Shown: positions 1-7,821 of the stretch, in pieces
How the letters are laid out: every line of letters starts with the position of its first letter
Position numbering within the stretch: position 1 is the first letter of the stretch
Assembly (NCBI RefSeq): GCF_900635155.1
Contig: NZ_LR134002.1
Span: 868,001-932,000, forward strand
Length of the DNA stretch: 64,000 bases
Origin: Streptococcus sanguinis
Lineage (GTDB): Bacteria > Bacillota > Bacilli > Lactobacillales > Streptococcaceae
Direction: 5' to 3'
Program-made: the position numbers and the translations under genes
Notes under the pieces: model-generated
Databases searched by the model: none
Seen by the model: only the letters and a program-made list of their open reading frames with translations
What the model was told of the DNA's origin: nothing

Positions 1-736
<736 letters not shown>

Positions 737-847
737 AGGATTGCTGGTGAAAACGTAGGAACGTCTTAGTGAAAGTAATTTAAAAATCCTTGTTTTTAAA
801 TTTTTGGCAGTTCAAAGTATTAGTAATCGAAATAGGTTAATGCGAGT

Positions 848-1747
848 ATGAATGAAATTATTATAAGCAATCTAAAGAAAAATTTTCGTGGTAAAGTTGT
901 ATTGGACATTCCTAGCTTTGAATTGCATTCTGGAGAGATTGTTTCTATAGTGGGCACCAATGGTGCAGGTAAATCAACTTTCATAAAAATTATCTCTGGC
1001 TTAATGTTACAAGATGCAGGCGATGTATTTGTTTTTGGCAGTAAGAACACTTCGAAAGATATTCATAACAATGTCAAGCTCGTACTAGAAAGCGGTAGAG
1101 GCTACTATGAATACCTGACGGCAAATCAAAATATTGATTACTTTTTACATTTGAATAAAAGTTCGCGTAGTCAGATTAAGGAAGAATTGGAGGATTTATT
1201 TAATAAACTAGCTTTCCATCCTTATGTTGATGTATTGGTGTCCGAATTGTCACAAGGAACGAGACAAAAATTGTCTTTGATTATTGCGTTACTTTGTAAG
1301 CCAAAAGTATTGTGTTTAGATGAGCCAACTAATGGTCTGGATGTCATTGCCAAAAAGCAGTTTGCGAAATTATTACTAACTCTCAGTCAAGAAAAAGGAA
1401 CCATTGTTCTCATGACGACTCATGATATCTATTTTGCAAAAGAAATATCAACAAGAATTTGTATCATGAGTAGAGGGAAAATAATACAGCAAGGTAGTTT
1501 CTCAGAAATCTTTGGGAAAAATACTAGGTGGATTAAATATAGAATTGGTATTTCAGATTCTGAGAAAGATGCTTTTGAGAGGCTGTTTCCTGATTTATCT
1601 TATCAAGTAGAAAACGAAAGGTTGATTGTTGAAGTAAAAGATAGTCAGTTAAAAAATAATATCTTTAATAATTTTGAGATGATATTTTTTGAAGAAGTTG
1701 AGGAAAGCATCGAAGAAATATTGTATGAGGTTATCAATGATGATTAA
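848..1747 (+). CDS. ABC transporter ATP-binding protein
   Basis: A 299-residue nucleotide-binding subunit that should power export by the two small membrane proteins encoded next. Walker A GTNGAGKST is at residues 36-44, the signature LSQGT at about 134-138, Walker B VLCLDEP at about 154-160, and the H-loop histidine near 192. The ~90 residues after the ATPase domain are a divergent tail, as in many lantibiotic-immunity or antibiotic ABC-2 ATPases. It is AT-rich compared with rlmD and overlaps the next gene by 11 bases. The substrate is unknown; bacteriocin or peptide export or self-protection is only a guess from the architecture. Confidence 0.85.
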   Translation: MNEIIISNLKKNFRGKVVLDIPSFELHSGEIVSIVGTNGAGKSTFIKIISGLMLQDAGDVFVFGSKNTSKDIHNNVKLVLESGRGYYEYLTANQNIDYFLHLNKSSRSQIKEELEDLFNKLAFHPYVDVLVSELSQGTRQKLSLIIALLCKPKVLCLDEPTNGLDVIAKKQFAKLLLTLSQEKGTIVLMTTHDIYFAKEISTRICIMSRGKIIQQGSFSEIFGKNTRWIKYRIGISDSEKDAFERLFPDLSYQVENERLIVEVKDSQLKNNIFNNFEMIFFEEVEESIEEILYEVINDD

Positions 1748-2477
1748 AGAAATAAGAAGGGAGTTGAAGAGACAACTGCAAGAGATGATGCAGTTTAAAT
1801 TTAATTTATTTTTTTCAAATTTTGGAATTTTGATAATGGTTTCAGCTTATCTTCAATATTTTAAAAATACACAAAGTAAATTTTTATTGTTATGTTTATT
1901 ATTTACTTGGTATTTTACGAGTCATAGTATAACGCACCCAACTTTTTTTATTGAGGATGACCTTTATGATAGAACTTTGATAAGTGTAATCCAGAGTAGT
2001 AAGAGTGTTTTTCATGTTTTAATGTTTAAAATTATTGTTCAGATATTGGTGGATTTAGTTAAAGCCATACCTATATTTATCGTTCTATTCACGTTAAATG
2101 ATATTGATTTTCCGGATAGTATCTTAAAGTTAGTTGCGAGTCTCGCTGCATGTATGCTAACTATTATTAGCATGTATGGTTTGGGCTTTTGCCTATCAAG
2201 CCTTTGCTTCATTTTTAATCGTACTTCTAGTATTACATCGTTAATTTCTTATTTCATGCTGTATTTTACTGGCATACTAACACCGCTAGGTGGTTTATTT
2301 GGCTTTATAGGAAAGCTTTTCCCTTACTATGCCTTGAGAAATTTTATTATTTCTCCGTCCTACCAGAGTATCTTTTTTATTATAGTTTATTGTGCAGTAT
2401 ATTGGTCAGCTGGAACTTTCCTATTTTTCACTTTATTGAACATTGCTAAAAAAAGAGGGAGCCTTTTCCATGTTTAG
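1737..2477 (+). CDS. ABC-2 type transporter permease subunit
   Basis: A 246-residue hydrophobic protein with about six membrane segments and a basic N-terminus (MMIKEIRRELKRQ). It is probably the first permease partner of the upstream ATPase. The start at 1737 is chosen because GAGG at 1727-1730 sits six bases upstream; an in-frame ATG at 1689 lies deep within the ATPase gene. It overlaps the ATPase gene by 11 bases and the next gene by 8, so the three are translationally coupled. The sequence is very AT-rich, consistent with transferred DNA. No specific family beyond ABC-2 membrane protein is recognisable by eye. Confidence 0.75.
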   Translation: MMIKEIRRELKRQLQEMMQFKFNLFFSNFGILIMVSAYLQYFKNTQSKFLLLCLLFTWYFTSHSITHPTFFIEDDLYDRTLISVIQSSKSVFHVLMFKIIVQILVDLVKAIPIFIVLFTLNDIDFPDSILKLVASLAACMLTIISMYGLGFCLSSLCFIFNRTSSITSLISYFMLYFTGILTPLGGLFGFIGKLFPYYALRNFIISPSYQSIFFIIVYCAVYWSAGTFLFFTLLNIAKKRGSLFHV

Positions 2478-3051
2478 TGAATTAAGAAGATATTTTAATT
2501 ATAGAGTTCGATACACGTTTGATAGTATTTGCGAAGTGATTTATTCCATGATTTTTATTACAGGAATCATTATTATTTTCAATAGTGATAAACCGATAAA
2601 TCTACTCTATTTTTTTATTTATTATTCCATAACTAATGTGATATTACTTGCTAATGAGGAGTTAGAATTTGAAATTCGCACTAATCAATATACAAATATC
2701 AAAACAACTAGACGGACACCAATGATGATTTATATTGCTAGATCAACAACCTATTTTATTTGGTCGACGCTCATTTTTTTGATTTCAATCATTCTATCGC
2801 ATATGTTTTTTTATGGAAAATTTTTTATGCCCTCATTCCATTTAGTGGATTTGATTTTGATGTTAATACTTAATTATGCTGTATTTTTTGTCTTATATAC
2901 CCTGGCAATTAAGTTAACAGAACGCTTTAAACGAGTATCCGTCTTATTGAATTTATTTAATACCATAATGCTATTTTATTCTGGACTAGTATTTCCAGCT
3001 CCCTTTGTTAGCTATGCAGATATGTTGAATATATTTTTGAATAAAAAATAA
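2470..3051 (+). CDS. ABC-2 type transporter permease subunit, possibly C-terminally truncated
   Basis: A 193-residue membrane protein with about five hydrophobic segments, third gene of the AT-rich ABC operon. The ATG at 2470 is preceded by AGAGGG and overlaps the previous stop by 8 bases; an in-frame ATG at 2443 lacks a good ribosome site. It is shorter than the preceding permease (246 residues) and ends abruptly after a hydrophobic segment with the charged tail NKK. It may therefore have lost its last transmembrane segment. The sequence that follows (3052-3217) contains a short repeat and no gene. Confidence 0.65.
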   Translation: MFSELRRYFNYRVRYTFDSICEVIYSMIFITGIIIIFNSDKPINLLYFFIYYSITNVILLANEELEFEIRTNQYTNIKTTRRTPMMIYIARSTTYFIWSTLIFLISIILSHMFFYGKFFMPSFHLVDLILMLILNYAVFFVLYTLAIKLTERFKRVSVLLNLFNTIMLFYSGLVFPAPFVSYADMLNIFLNKK

Positions 3052-3217
3052 AAGTAAATTGATATGTTTAGAACTAGTCATTTAAATATTTCTCTGAAAG
3101 ATTATAAAGTGGCCCTGCGTTTAATGGTTTCATTCAAATATTCAGGCTCCTATTATATCCCTGTCTAGAAAAAACGACTATCTAAGTTGGTAAATAACTT
3201 CAGGAGGTTTATACGCT
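3052..3217. other. Gene-free interval with island-internal repeat
   Basis: This interval separates the ABC-2 operon from the fused exporter. It contains a 34-codon open frame (3064-3168) with no ribosome site, a 24-base repeat (3118-3141) shared with 5821-5844, and the strong ribosome site AGGAGG of the next gene. No terminator with a clear T-run was seen. Confidence 0.5.
3118..3141 (+). repeat. Short island-internal repeat, copy 1
   Basis: CGTTTAATGGTTT-C-ATTCAAATAT matches 5821-5844 at 23 of 24 bases. The flanking sequences differ, so the pair brackets the fused exporter and the HEPN-like gene (3142-5820). Confidence 0.6.
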
Positions 3218-4759
3218 ATGCTTAGAGCTTATGTAACTAAAAAGTATTTATTCTTCTATTTCGTGGCGATTATGATTACTTGGCTGGAGGCTGTTATTAC
3301 TCCAGCTTTGATTCAGTATATTGTCTCTAGTTTTACCAATCACCAGTTGCAGTTGCTGTGGCAGGTTTTGATTTGGGGGATTGTGGGGAATTTTATTCTC
3401 TTGCTGGGTTTGGCGGGGAAACGCTATTATTATGCACGAGTGCTGACAGACTTCAAGTCAGGGATTAAGCAGGCTATCTTTCAGACTTTCTTATATAGCC
3501 GTCGGATAGCGGATGACGAGGTTTTGTCCGACCTGGAAAATGATGTGAAACAGCTAGAAGATAACTATATTGAGCCGACTGTCATTATCATTTCTTCTTT
3601 GGGATTTACAACTGTCTCCATCTGTTATGCACTCTGGACTAATTTTTTTCTAGGCTTGCTCTTTATCGTTTTTTATTCGATACCTGTCCTTTGTAGTAGT
3701 ATAGGTTCCAAGCGCTTGGATGCGATTACTAAGCAGAAGTCTATGGCTAACCAAGGCTATGTCTCTCAAGTGACCAATATGATTGCGGGAGCCCGTCCCA
3801 TAAGACATTATGGGGCACAAAGTTTGTTTTACAAATTATTTTCCAAGGATTTACACAAGGCTTTAGAGCAAGAAATCGCCTATGAAAAGCAACGGACGCT
3901 AAACAGTCTCTTTATCAATGGGATTGATGCCTTTTGCTCGGTTGCGCCAATTGTCATTGGTGGTTTCATGACCTATTATAACTACCTATCTGCAGCCAGC
4001 TTTGTTGGGATTTACCTAGTATCGTATAATATCGGCTACCAATTTCAGGAGCTATCCTACTTTATCAATACCAGGAAATCAGCTAAGTCTCTTTGTGATA
4101 AATATCAAAACATGCTGGGAGAGGAGTTGATAATACCTTCAGCTCTTGAAAGTTCCGTCTTTCCTATCCAGCTAGAGCAAGTCAGCGTAGAGCGTGATGG
4201 TCGAAAAATCCTAGCTCCTTGTGACCTTAGCATTGAGGAAGGGGAAACGATTGCCATTATCGGGGAAAGTGGGTCTGGGAAAACAACCTTACTGAACCTC
4301 ATCTATGGAGAAATCAAGCCTAGTCAAGGTCGGATTCGCTACCATGGACAAGAGCTAAGCTCGGATGAAATCTATCAGGCGGGGGCCTACATTCTCCAGT
4401 CTAGTCATGTCTTTGATGGTTTGACTCTAGAGGAAAATATCGCGCTGGGGCAAGAACTGGATTCTGTAAGGATGGAAGAAATCCTACAGCAAACTGGTTT
4501 GAAATCTCTTAAAGGCAAAACACCCAGCAATCAAACTCTGTCAGGCGGTGAGAAGCAGCGGCTAGAAATTGCCCGCGCGCTCTATCACAATCGCCAATTT
4601 ATCCTGGCTGATGAGGTCAAGGCCAATCTGGATCTTAGAAATCAAGAGAAAATCAGCCAGCTTCTCTTCTCTCTCCCACAAGCACTTGTAGAAGTGATTC
4701 ATCACTATAGCGAGGAGGACTTGAAGCGCTATGATAAGGTGATAAAATTGGATAGATAG
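3218..4759 (+). CDS. ABC exporter, fused membrane domain and ATPase
   Basis: A 513-residue half-transporter: an N-terminal block of about five to six membrane helices (residues 1-~290), then an ATPase domain. Walker A GESGSGKTT is near residues 348-356 and the signature LSGGEKQRLEIARAL near 441. Walker B is unusual, FILADEV, but keeps the D-E pair; the D-loop is NLD where SALD is common; H-loop VIHHYSEED. The start has a perfect AGGAGG 11 bases upstream. It is shorter than the ~570-600 residues of most exporters, like many streptococcal peptide or bacteriocin exporters. It stands alone, so it probably homodimerises. GC content looks higher than in the ABC-2 operon before it. Confidence 0.8.
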   Translation: MLRAYVTKKYLFFYFVAIMITWLEAVITPALIQYIVSSFTNHQLQLLWQVLIWGIVGNFILLLGLAGKRYYYARVLTDFKSGIKQAIFQTFLYSRRIADDEVLSDLENDVKQLEDNYIEPTVIIISSLGFTTVSICYALWTNFFLGLLFIVFYSIPVLCSSIGSKRLDAITKQKSMANQGYVSQVTNMIAGARPIRHYGAQSLFYKLFSKDLHKALEQEIAYEKQRTLNSLFINGIDAFCSVAPIVIGGFMTYYNYLSAASFVGIYLVSYNIGYQFQELSYFINTRKSAKSLCDKYQNMLGEELIIPSALESSVFPIQLEQVSVERDGRKILAPCDLSIEEGETIAIIGESGSGKTTLLNLIYGEIKPSQGRIRYHGQELSSDEIYQAGAYILQSSHVFDGLTLEENIALGQELDSVRMEEILQQTGLKSLKGKTPSNQTLSGGEKQRLEIARALYHNRQFILADEVKANLDLRNQEKISQLLFSLPQALVEVIHHYSEEDLKRYDKVIKLDR

Positions 4760-4778
4760 GTGGAGGTATAGATTTCAA

Positions 4779-4806
4779 AAAGGAGTGGCAGGGGTCACTC
4801 TTTTTT
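4779..4806 (+). terminator. Rho-independent terminator after fused ABC exporter
   Basis: Short stem AAGGAGTG / CACTCTTT (one G-U) with an eight-base loop, followed by six T. It lies 20 bases after the exporter stop. Confidence 0.6.
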
Positions 4807-4917
4807 GTGAGTTGGAAAATAAGATGATTAGCTTTTTTTCCATTTATAATATACAATAAAGTTATGGTGCTTTACCATATGTTTTTTTAAAAAAATATTA
4901 TATAAGGAGATTAGCTA

Positions 4918-5817
4918 TTGGCAATAAAAGAATTCGAGATAGATGATTTTAATGAATTAATTTCCATTTTAATTCAGGATTCATATTATAGCAATACTAG
5001 TAATAGAACTAAGTTGACTTTATTAAGGCAGTACTCCGAGATAATTATTAGAAAAATAATTAATATGGGTGAGGGAGAACCTTTATTACTTGGTGATGTG
5101 CTTTATCCTAAGAAAGGAACAAAAGTTCATGAAAAGCTTCAATTGTTAGAGAAGTGGCGTTTAAAGGAGTTTCAAGAAATAATTCAGAAAGTAGCATCTT
5201 GGGGAAATAAACATTCGCATACTCAAAGCATTAGTATAGGAACAGTTGAAGACGTTGGTCAAGCAGAAAATGCAATTTTGGAACTAGTGGCATTTTTGTT
5301 TATTGATTATTTCCTAGAATACCCTATTCATTTATTTACTGACAGAGTAATATTAAGAGCTTTCTCATTTTTACCACCTATATTGAGGTTCAAAGTTTTG
5401 TCATACTTATATAAAAAAGCTGATAGAAGAAATGTTGTATTGGTAGACAAACTCTTATTATCGTTAGTAAAAACGAAAGGAAAAAATTATACTAGCGACT
5501 GGTTAGAACAAAATCAAGAAGATTTGATTAAAGTAGATTATCCAAATCAAAAAACTATCGAAGATTTTTATAGTTTCTGTGATTTTGAAGTAACTATTCA
5601 GTTATCAAATTATAAAAATATATATGAGTTGTGGAAGGATAAAATTAATGACCCACGGATTCTGAGCAATGAAAGTGGTCGGCTTTATAAGAATTTTGAG
5701 GAAGCACTGTATTATTATAAACAAAATAAAATAGAGGATATGCTTCATGATAGTATTGAGAGAGAAAAATTTAGAGACCTCCTGAACTTTGTCTACGTTG
5801 GTAGAAAAGCACATTAG
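4918..5817 (+). CDS. Uncharacterised protein, HEPN/DUF4145-like N-terminal region
   Basis: A 299-residue protein of unknown function, very AT-rich and lysine-rich. The start is TTG at 4918, with AAGGAGA eight bases upstream and no competing ATG; a TATAAT lies at 4845-4850. An N-terminal helical region has an arginine/glutamate helix (LRQYSEIIIRKII, about residues 40-52) followed by WGNKHSH near residue 100. This resembles the R...GN-x-x-H pattern of DUF4145/HEPN-type domains common in host-defence proteins; the resemblance is by eye only. The C-terminal ~150 residues match nothing I know. Its place in a repeat-bounded island makes a defence or immunity role conceivable but unproven. Confidence 0.6.
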   Translation: MAIKEFEIDDFNELISILIQDSYYSNTSNRTKLTLLRQYSEIIIRKIINMGEGEPLLLGDVLYPKKGTKVHEKLQLLEKWRLKEFQEIIQKVASWGNKHSHTQSISIGTVEDVGQAENAILELVAFLFIDYFLEYPIHLFTDRVILRAFSFLPPILRFKVLSYLYKKADRRNVVLVDKLLLSLVKTKGKNYTSDWLEQNQEDLIKVDYPNQKTIEDFYSFCDFEVTIQLSNYKNIYELWKDKINDPRILSNESGRLYKNFEEALYYYKQNKIEDMLHDSIEREKFRDLLNFVYVGRKAH

Positions 5818-5820
5818 TTA

Positions 5821-5844
5821 CGTTTAATGGTTTAATTCAAATAT
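5821..5844 (+). repeat. Short island-internal repeat, copy 2
   Basis: Second copy (23/24 identical) of the repeat at 3118-3141. It starts four bases after the stop of the HEPN-like gene, so the two copies bracket 2.7 kb. Confidence 0.6.
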
Positions 5845-5892
5845 GCTGACCCTCTACATTTCGTTTCACAGTATAGGTAGCTAACGTCAGCA

Positions 5893-6032
5893 CATGTTGA
5901 GGCGGTATCACTGCTTGTACGAGCTGAGGTATCAGCGAAGTAGAAGTAGATGCTCCGCCCATGGGATAGGACTCGTAGAATGGGGAGAGAAACTGACGAA
6001 ATGATACGGTAAGTCCGAACCACTGAGTGTGT
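5893..6032 (+). repeat. Direct repeat copy B (right border of putative island)
   Basis: Second copy of 597-736. Read in frame it encodes [16 protein letters not shown] and a stop, the C-terminus of the rlmD product, with no gene body upstream. This is what a site-specific insertion at the rlmD 3' end leaves at its far side. Similarity to copy A stops at 6032, a few bases before an adapter-like 14-mer. Confidence 0.85.
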
Positions 6033-6037
6033 GGCTC

Positions 6038-6051
6038 TGCTCTTCCGATCT
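6038..6051. other. 14-base match to Illumina adapter 3' end (possible assembly artefact)
   Basis: TGCTCTTCCGATCT is identical to the 3' end of the common Illumina read-2 adapter. It sits right after the repeat ends, in a 325-base gap without genes (5818-6157). The rest of that gap holds only the two repeats and the ribosome site of the next gene. Confidence 0.6.
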
Positions 6052-6157
6052 GAGATAGTCGAAAAGTAGAAGGGGATGGTATTGGTATCAATCAATGAGT
6101 AACAAAGTAACAGCATGATTCGAAACATTTGCTTGTAATTTGCGGAGGAACATCAAT

Positions 6158-6586
6158 ATGGATGGAATAACAAAAGATTCTATAAAAACGGCTAAACTAA
6201 TGAAACAATTATGGCCCCAATTGACCGATAAAGAAGCTATTTATGAAGTAAAAAGATATACGAATGGCAAAAATACTGCAATCTTTACTGAAGTTGAAGG
6301 TGACACAATTGTAGGTTTAGCACTATGTTCACTCAGATTTGATTATGTTGAAGGTTGTAAATATAGTCCTGTTGGATTCTTAGAAGGGATTATTGTCGAC
6401 GAGGAATATCGTTTAAAGGATATTGCTAAAAATCTCTGTACAAAATGTGAGGAATGGGCGAAAAATAAAGGATGTAAGGAATTTGCAAGTGACTGTACTT
6501 TAACGAATACGGATTCTATAAGATTTCATCTCAATATTGGATTTCAGGAGGCAAATAGAATTATTCATTTTAAGAAGAAATTATAA
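6158..6586 (+). CDS. GNAT acetyltransferase resembling aminoglycoside 6'-N-acetyltransferase
   Basis: A 142-residue GNAT-fold protein. The stretch VGFLEGIIVDEEYRLKDIAK corresponds to the acetyl-CoA-binding region, and EWAKNKGCKEFASD plus NTDSIRFHLNIGFQEANRI match the C-terminal signature of AAC(6')-I enzymes. These transfer acetyl from acetyl-CoA to the 6'-amine of aminoglycosides. In the acetyl-CoA loop the usual R-x-x-G-x-G/A is degenerate (RLKDIA). ATG 6158 is chosen over TTG 6140 because GGAGG (6144-6148) sits nine bases upstream. It is AT-rich and next to an APH-like gene. Activity on any antibiotic is untested; other small GNATs share the fold. Confidence 0.7.
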   Translation: MDGITKDSIKTAKLMKQLWPQLTDKEAIYEVKRYTNGKNTAIFTEVEGDTIVGLALCSLRFDYVEGCKYSPVGFLEGIIVDEEYRLKDIAKNLCTKCEEWAKNKGCKEFASDCTLTNTDSIRFHLNIGFQEANRIIHFKKKL

Positions 6587-6706
6587 TTTCAGAACGTGGT
6601 CAAAATTTATGTATCTTTAGGAAGTGTGAAAGAATGGACGGACTACGAATTACTTTTCATTAGTTAAGAATATAGTAATCTTGTAAAGTCAATCGAGGAG
6701 TTATTG

Positions 6707-7588
6707 ATGGAATTTATTAGTAAGATAGCCATAAATAAAGGCTGGTCAGATGATAAAAAATATTGTGTTACAAACCACCAGAACCATCAAAAATATTTAT
6801 TGCGTGTTTCTGATAAAGAGAAGTTAGATTCTAAGAAAATTGAATTTGATATAATGGAGAAGATTGCATTTCTTGGAGTTCGTATGTGTAAACCGATTAA
6901 ATTTGAATTCTGCGGTGACGAAGTACATTCTATACACGAGTGGATAGATGGAAGAGATGCAATAGATACCATTTTAACTTATTCAGAAAACCAACAATAC
7001 ACTTACGGGATAGAAGCAGGAAGAATGCTTAGAAAGATTCATACAATTCCTGCTACAGAAGTTTGTGAAGACTGGGAAATCTTTTTTAATCGAAAAATTG
7101 ATGATAAAATCTCCAAATACAAAGAATGTCCCGTCCAATATGAAAGTGGTCAACTCTTTATTGATTTTTTGGATAAAAACCGTGAACTGCTAAAGAATAG
7201 ACCCCAAGTTTTGCAACATGGTGATTATCATATTGGAAATTTCATGATTGGAGAAGATCGTGAGATTTATGTCATTGACTTTGATCGTTTTGACTTTGGA
7301 GATCCTTGGGAGGAGTTCAATCGTATTGTGTGGTCAGCTCAAGTATCTCCCTCTTTTGCATCAGGTATGATAGATGGATATTTTGATGACAAGGTTCCAG
7401 ATTTATTTTGGAAACTTCTTGCTGTTTACATTCTAAGTAACTTAATTGGAGCTCTTCCATGGGCTATTTCTTATGGAGAAGAAGAAGTATCAGTAATGCA
7501 AAATCAAGCAAAGGAAATTTTAGAATGGTATGATTATATGAACCGATTAGTCCCAAGTTGGTATATGAACAAGAATAATACTGAATAA
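6707..7588 (+). CDS. Aminoglycoside phosphotransferase (APH) family kinase
   Basis: A 293-residue protein of the APH/choline-kinase fold. The catalytic loop LQHGDYHIGNFMI carries the HGDxHxxN motif near residue 170, followed by the metal-binding VIDFDRFDFGDP. These enzymes phosphorylate small hydroxylated molecules, such as aminoglycosides, macrolides or metabolites. ATG 6707 is preferred to the adjacent TTG 6704 because of spacing from GAGGAG. It sits 120 bases after the AAC-like gene with no clear terminator between, so the pair may be co-transcribed. The substrate cannot be assigned by eye. AT-rich like its neighbour. Confidence 0.75.
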   Translation: MEFISKIAINKGWSDDKKYCVTNHQNHQKYLLRVSDKEKLDSKKIEFDIMEKIAFLGVRMCKPIKFEFCGDEVHSIHEWIDGRDAIDTILTYSENQQYTYGIEAGRMLRKIHTIPATEVCEDWEIFFNRKIDDKISKYKECPVQYESGQLFIDFLDKNRELLKNRPQVLQHGDYHIGNFMIGEDREIYVIDFDRFDFGDPWEEFNRIVWSAQVSPSFASGMIDGYFDDKVPDLFWKLLAVYILSNLIGALPWAISYGEEEVSVMQNQAKEILEWYDYMNRLVPSWYMNKNNTE

Positions 7589-7647
7589 GCGTTGGAATAT
7601 CAATTTGGAAAAAGAAAATAATTAAATGAAATCTCAAGATAGAAACT

Positions 7648-7682
7648 AATATTAAGCCTTTTCTCCAAGGCTTTTTAATATT
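7648..7682. terminator. Terminator hairpin after APH-like gene
   Basis: Inverted repeat AATATTAAGCCTT / AAGGCTTTTTAATATT with loop TTCTCC. The T-rich arm lets it work on the + strand, and it could work in both directions. Confidence 0.7.
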
Positions 7683-7720
7683 CTCTACTATACCTTTTAT
7701 TCCCAAACTTAAACAATAGC

Positions 7721-7775
7721 TTGCAATCCTTTTTTTAAAATAGTATACTAGGGCTAGATTGTGGAATCGTTTGCA
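7721..7775 (+). promoter_or_regulatory. Promoter and cre-like CcpA site of the glucan hydrolase
   Basis: TTGCAA (7721-7726), 17 bases, TATACT (7744-7749). TGGAATCGTTTGCA at 7762-7775 matches 12 of 14 positions of the cre consensus TGWNANCGNTNWCA and lies just downstream of the predicted start point, a position typical of carbon catabolite repression. Confidence 0.7.
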
Positions 7776-7821
7776 TAAAGTTGCGATGAGTTTAAACAGA
7801 GAAATCTAGGAGATGAAAAGT

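Noticed and set aside
3064..3168. 34-codon open frame in the island gap
   Set aside because: No ribosome site, and the homologous repeat at 5821 interrupts it with a stop.
5832..6128. Minus-strand open frames in the repeat gap
   Set aside because: They cross the direct repeat and adapter-like sequence and have no ribosome site.
6644..6651. TACGAATT resembling the competence cin-box (TACGAATA)
   Set aside because: One mismatch in the conserved end, no T-rich tract upstream, and a common 8-mer; not enough for a SigX promoter.
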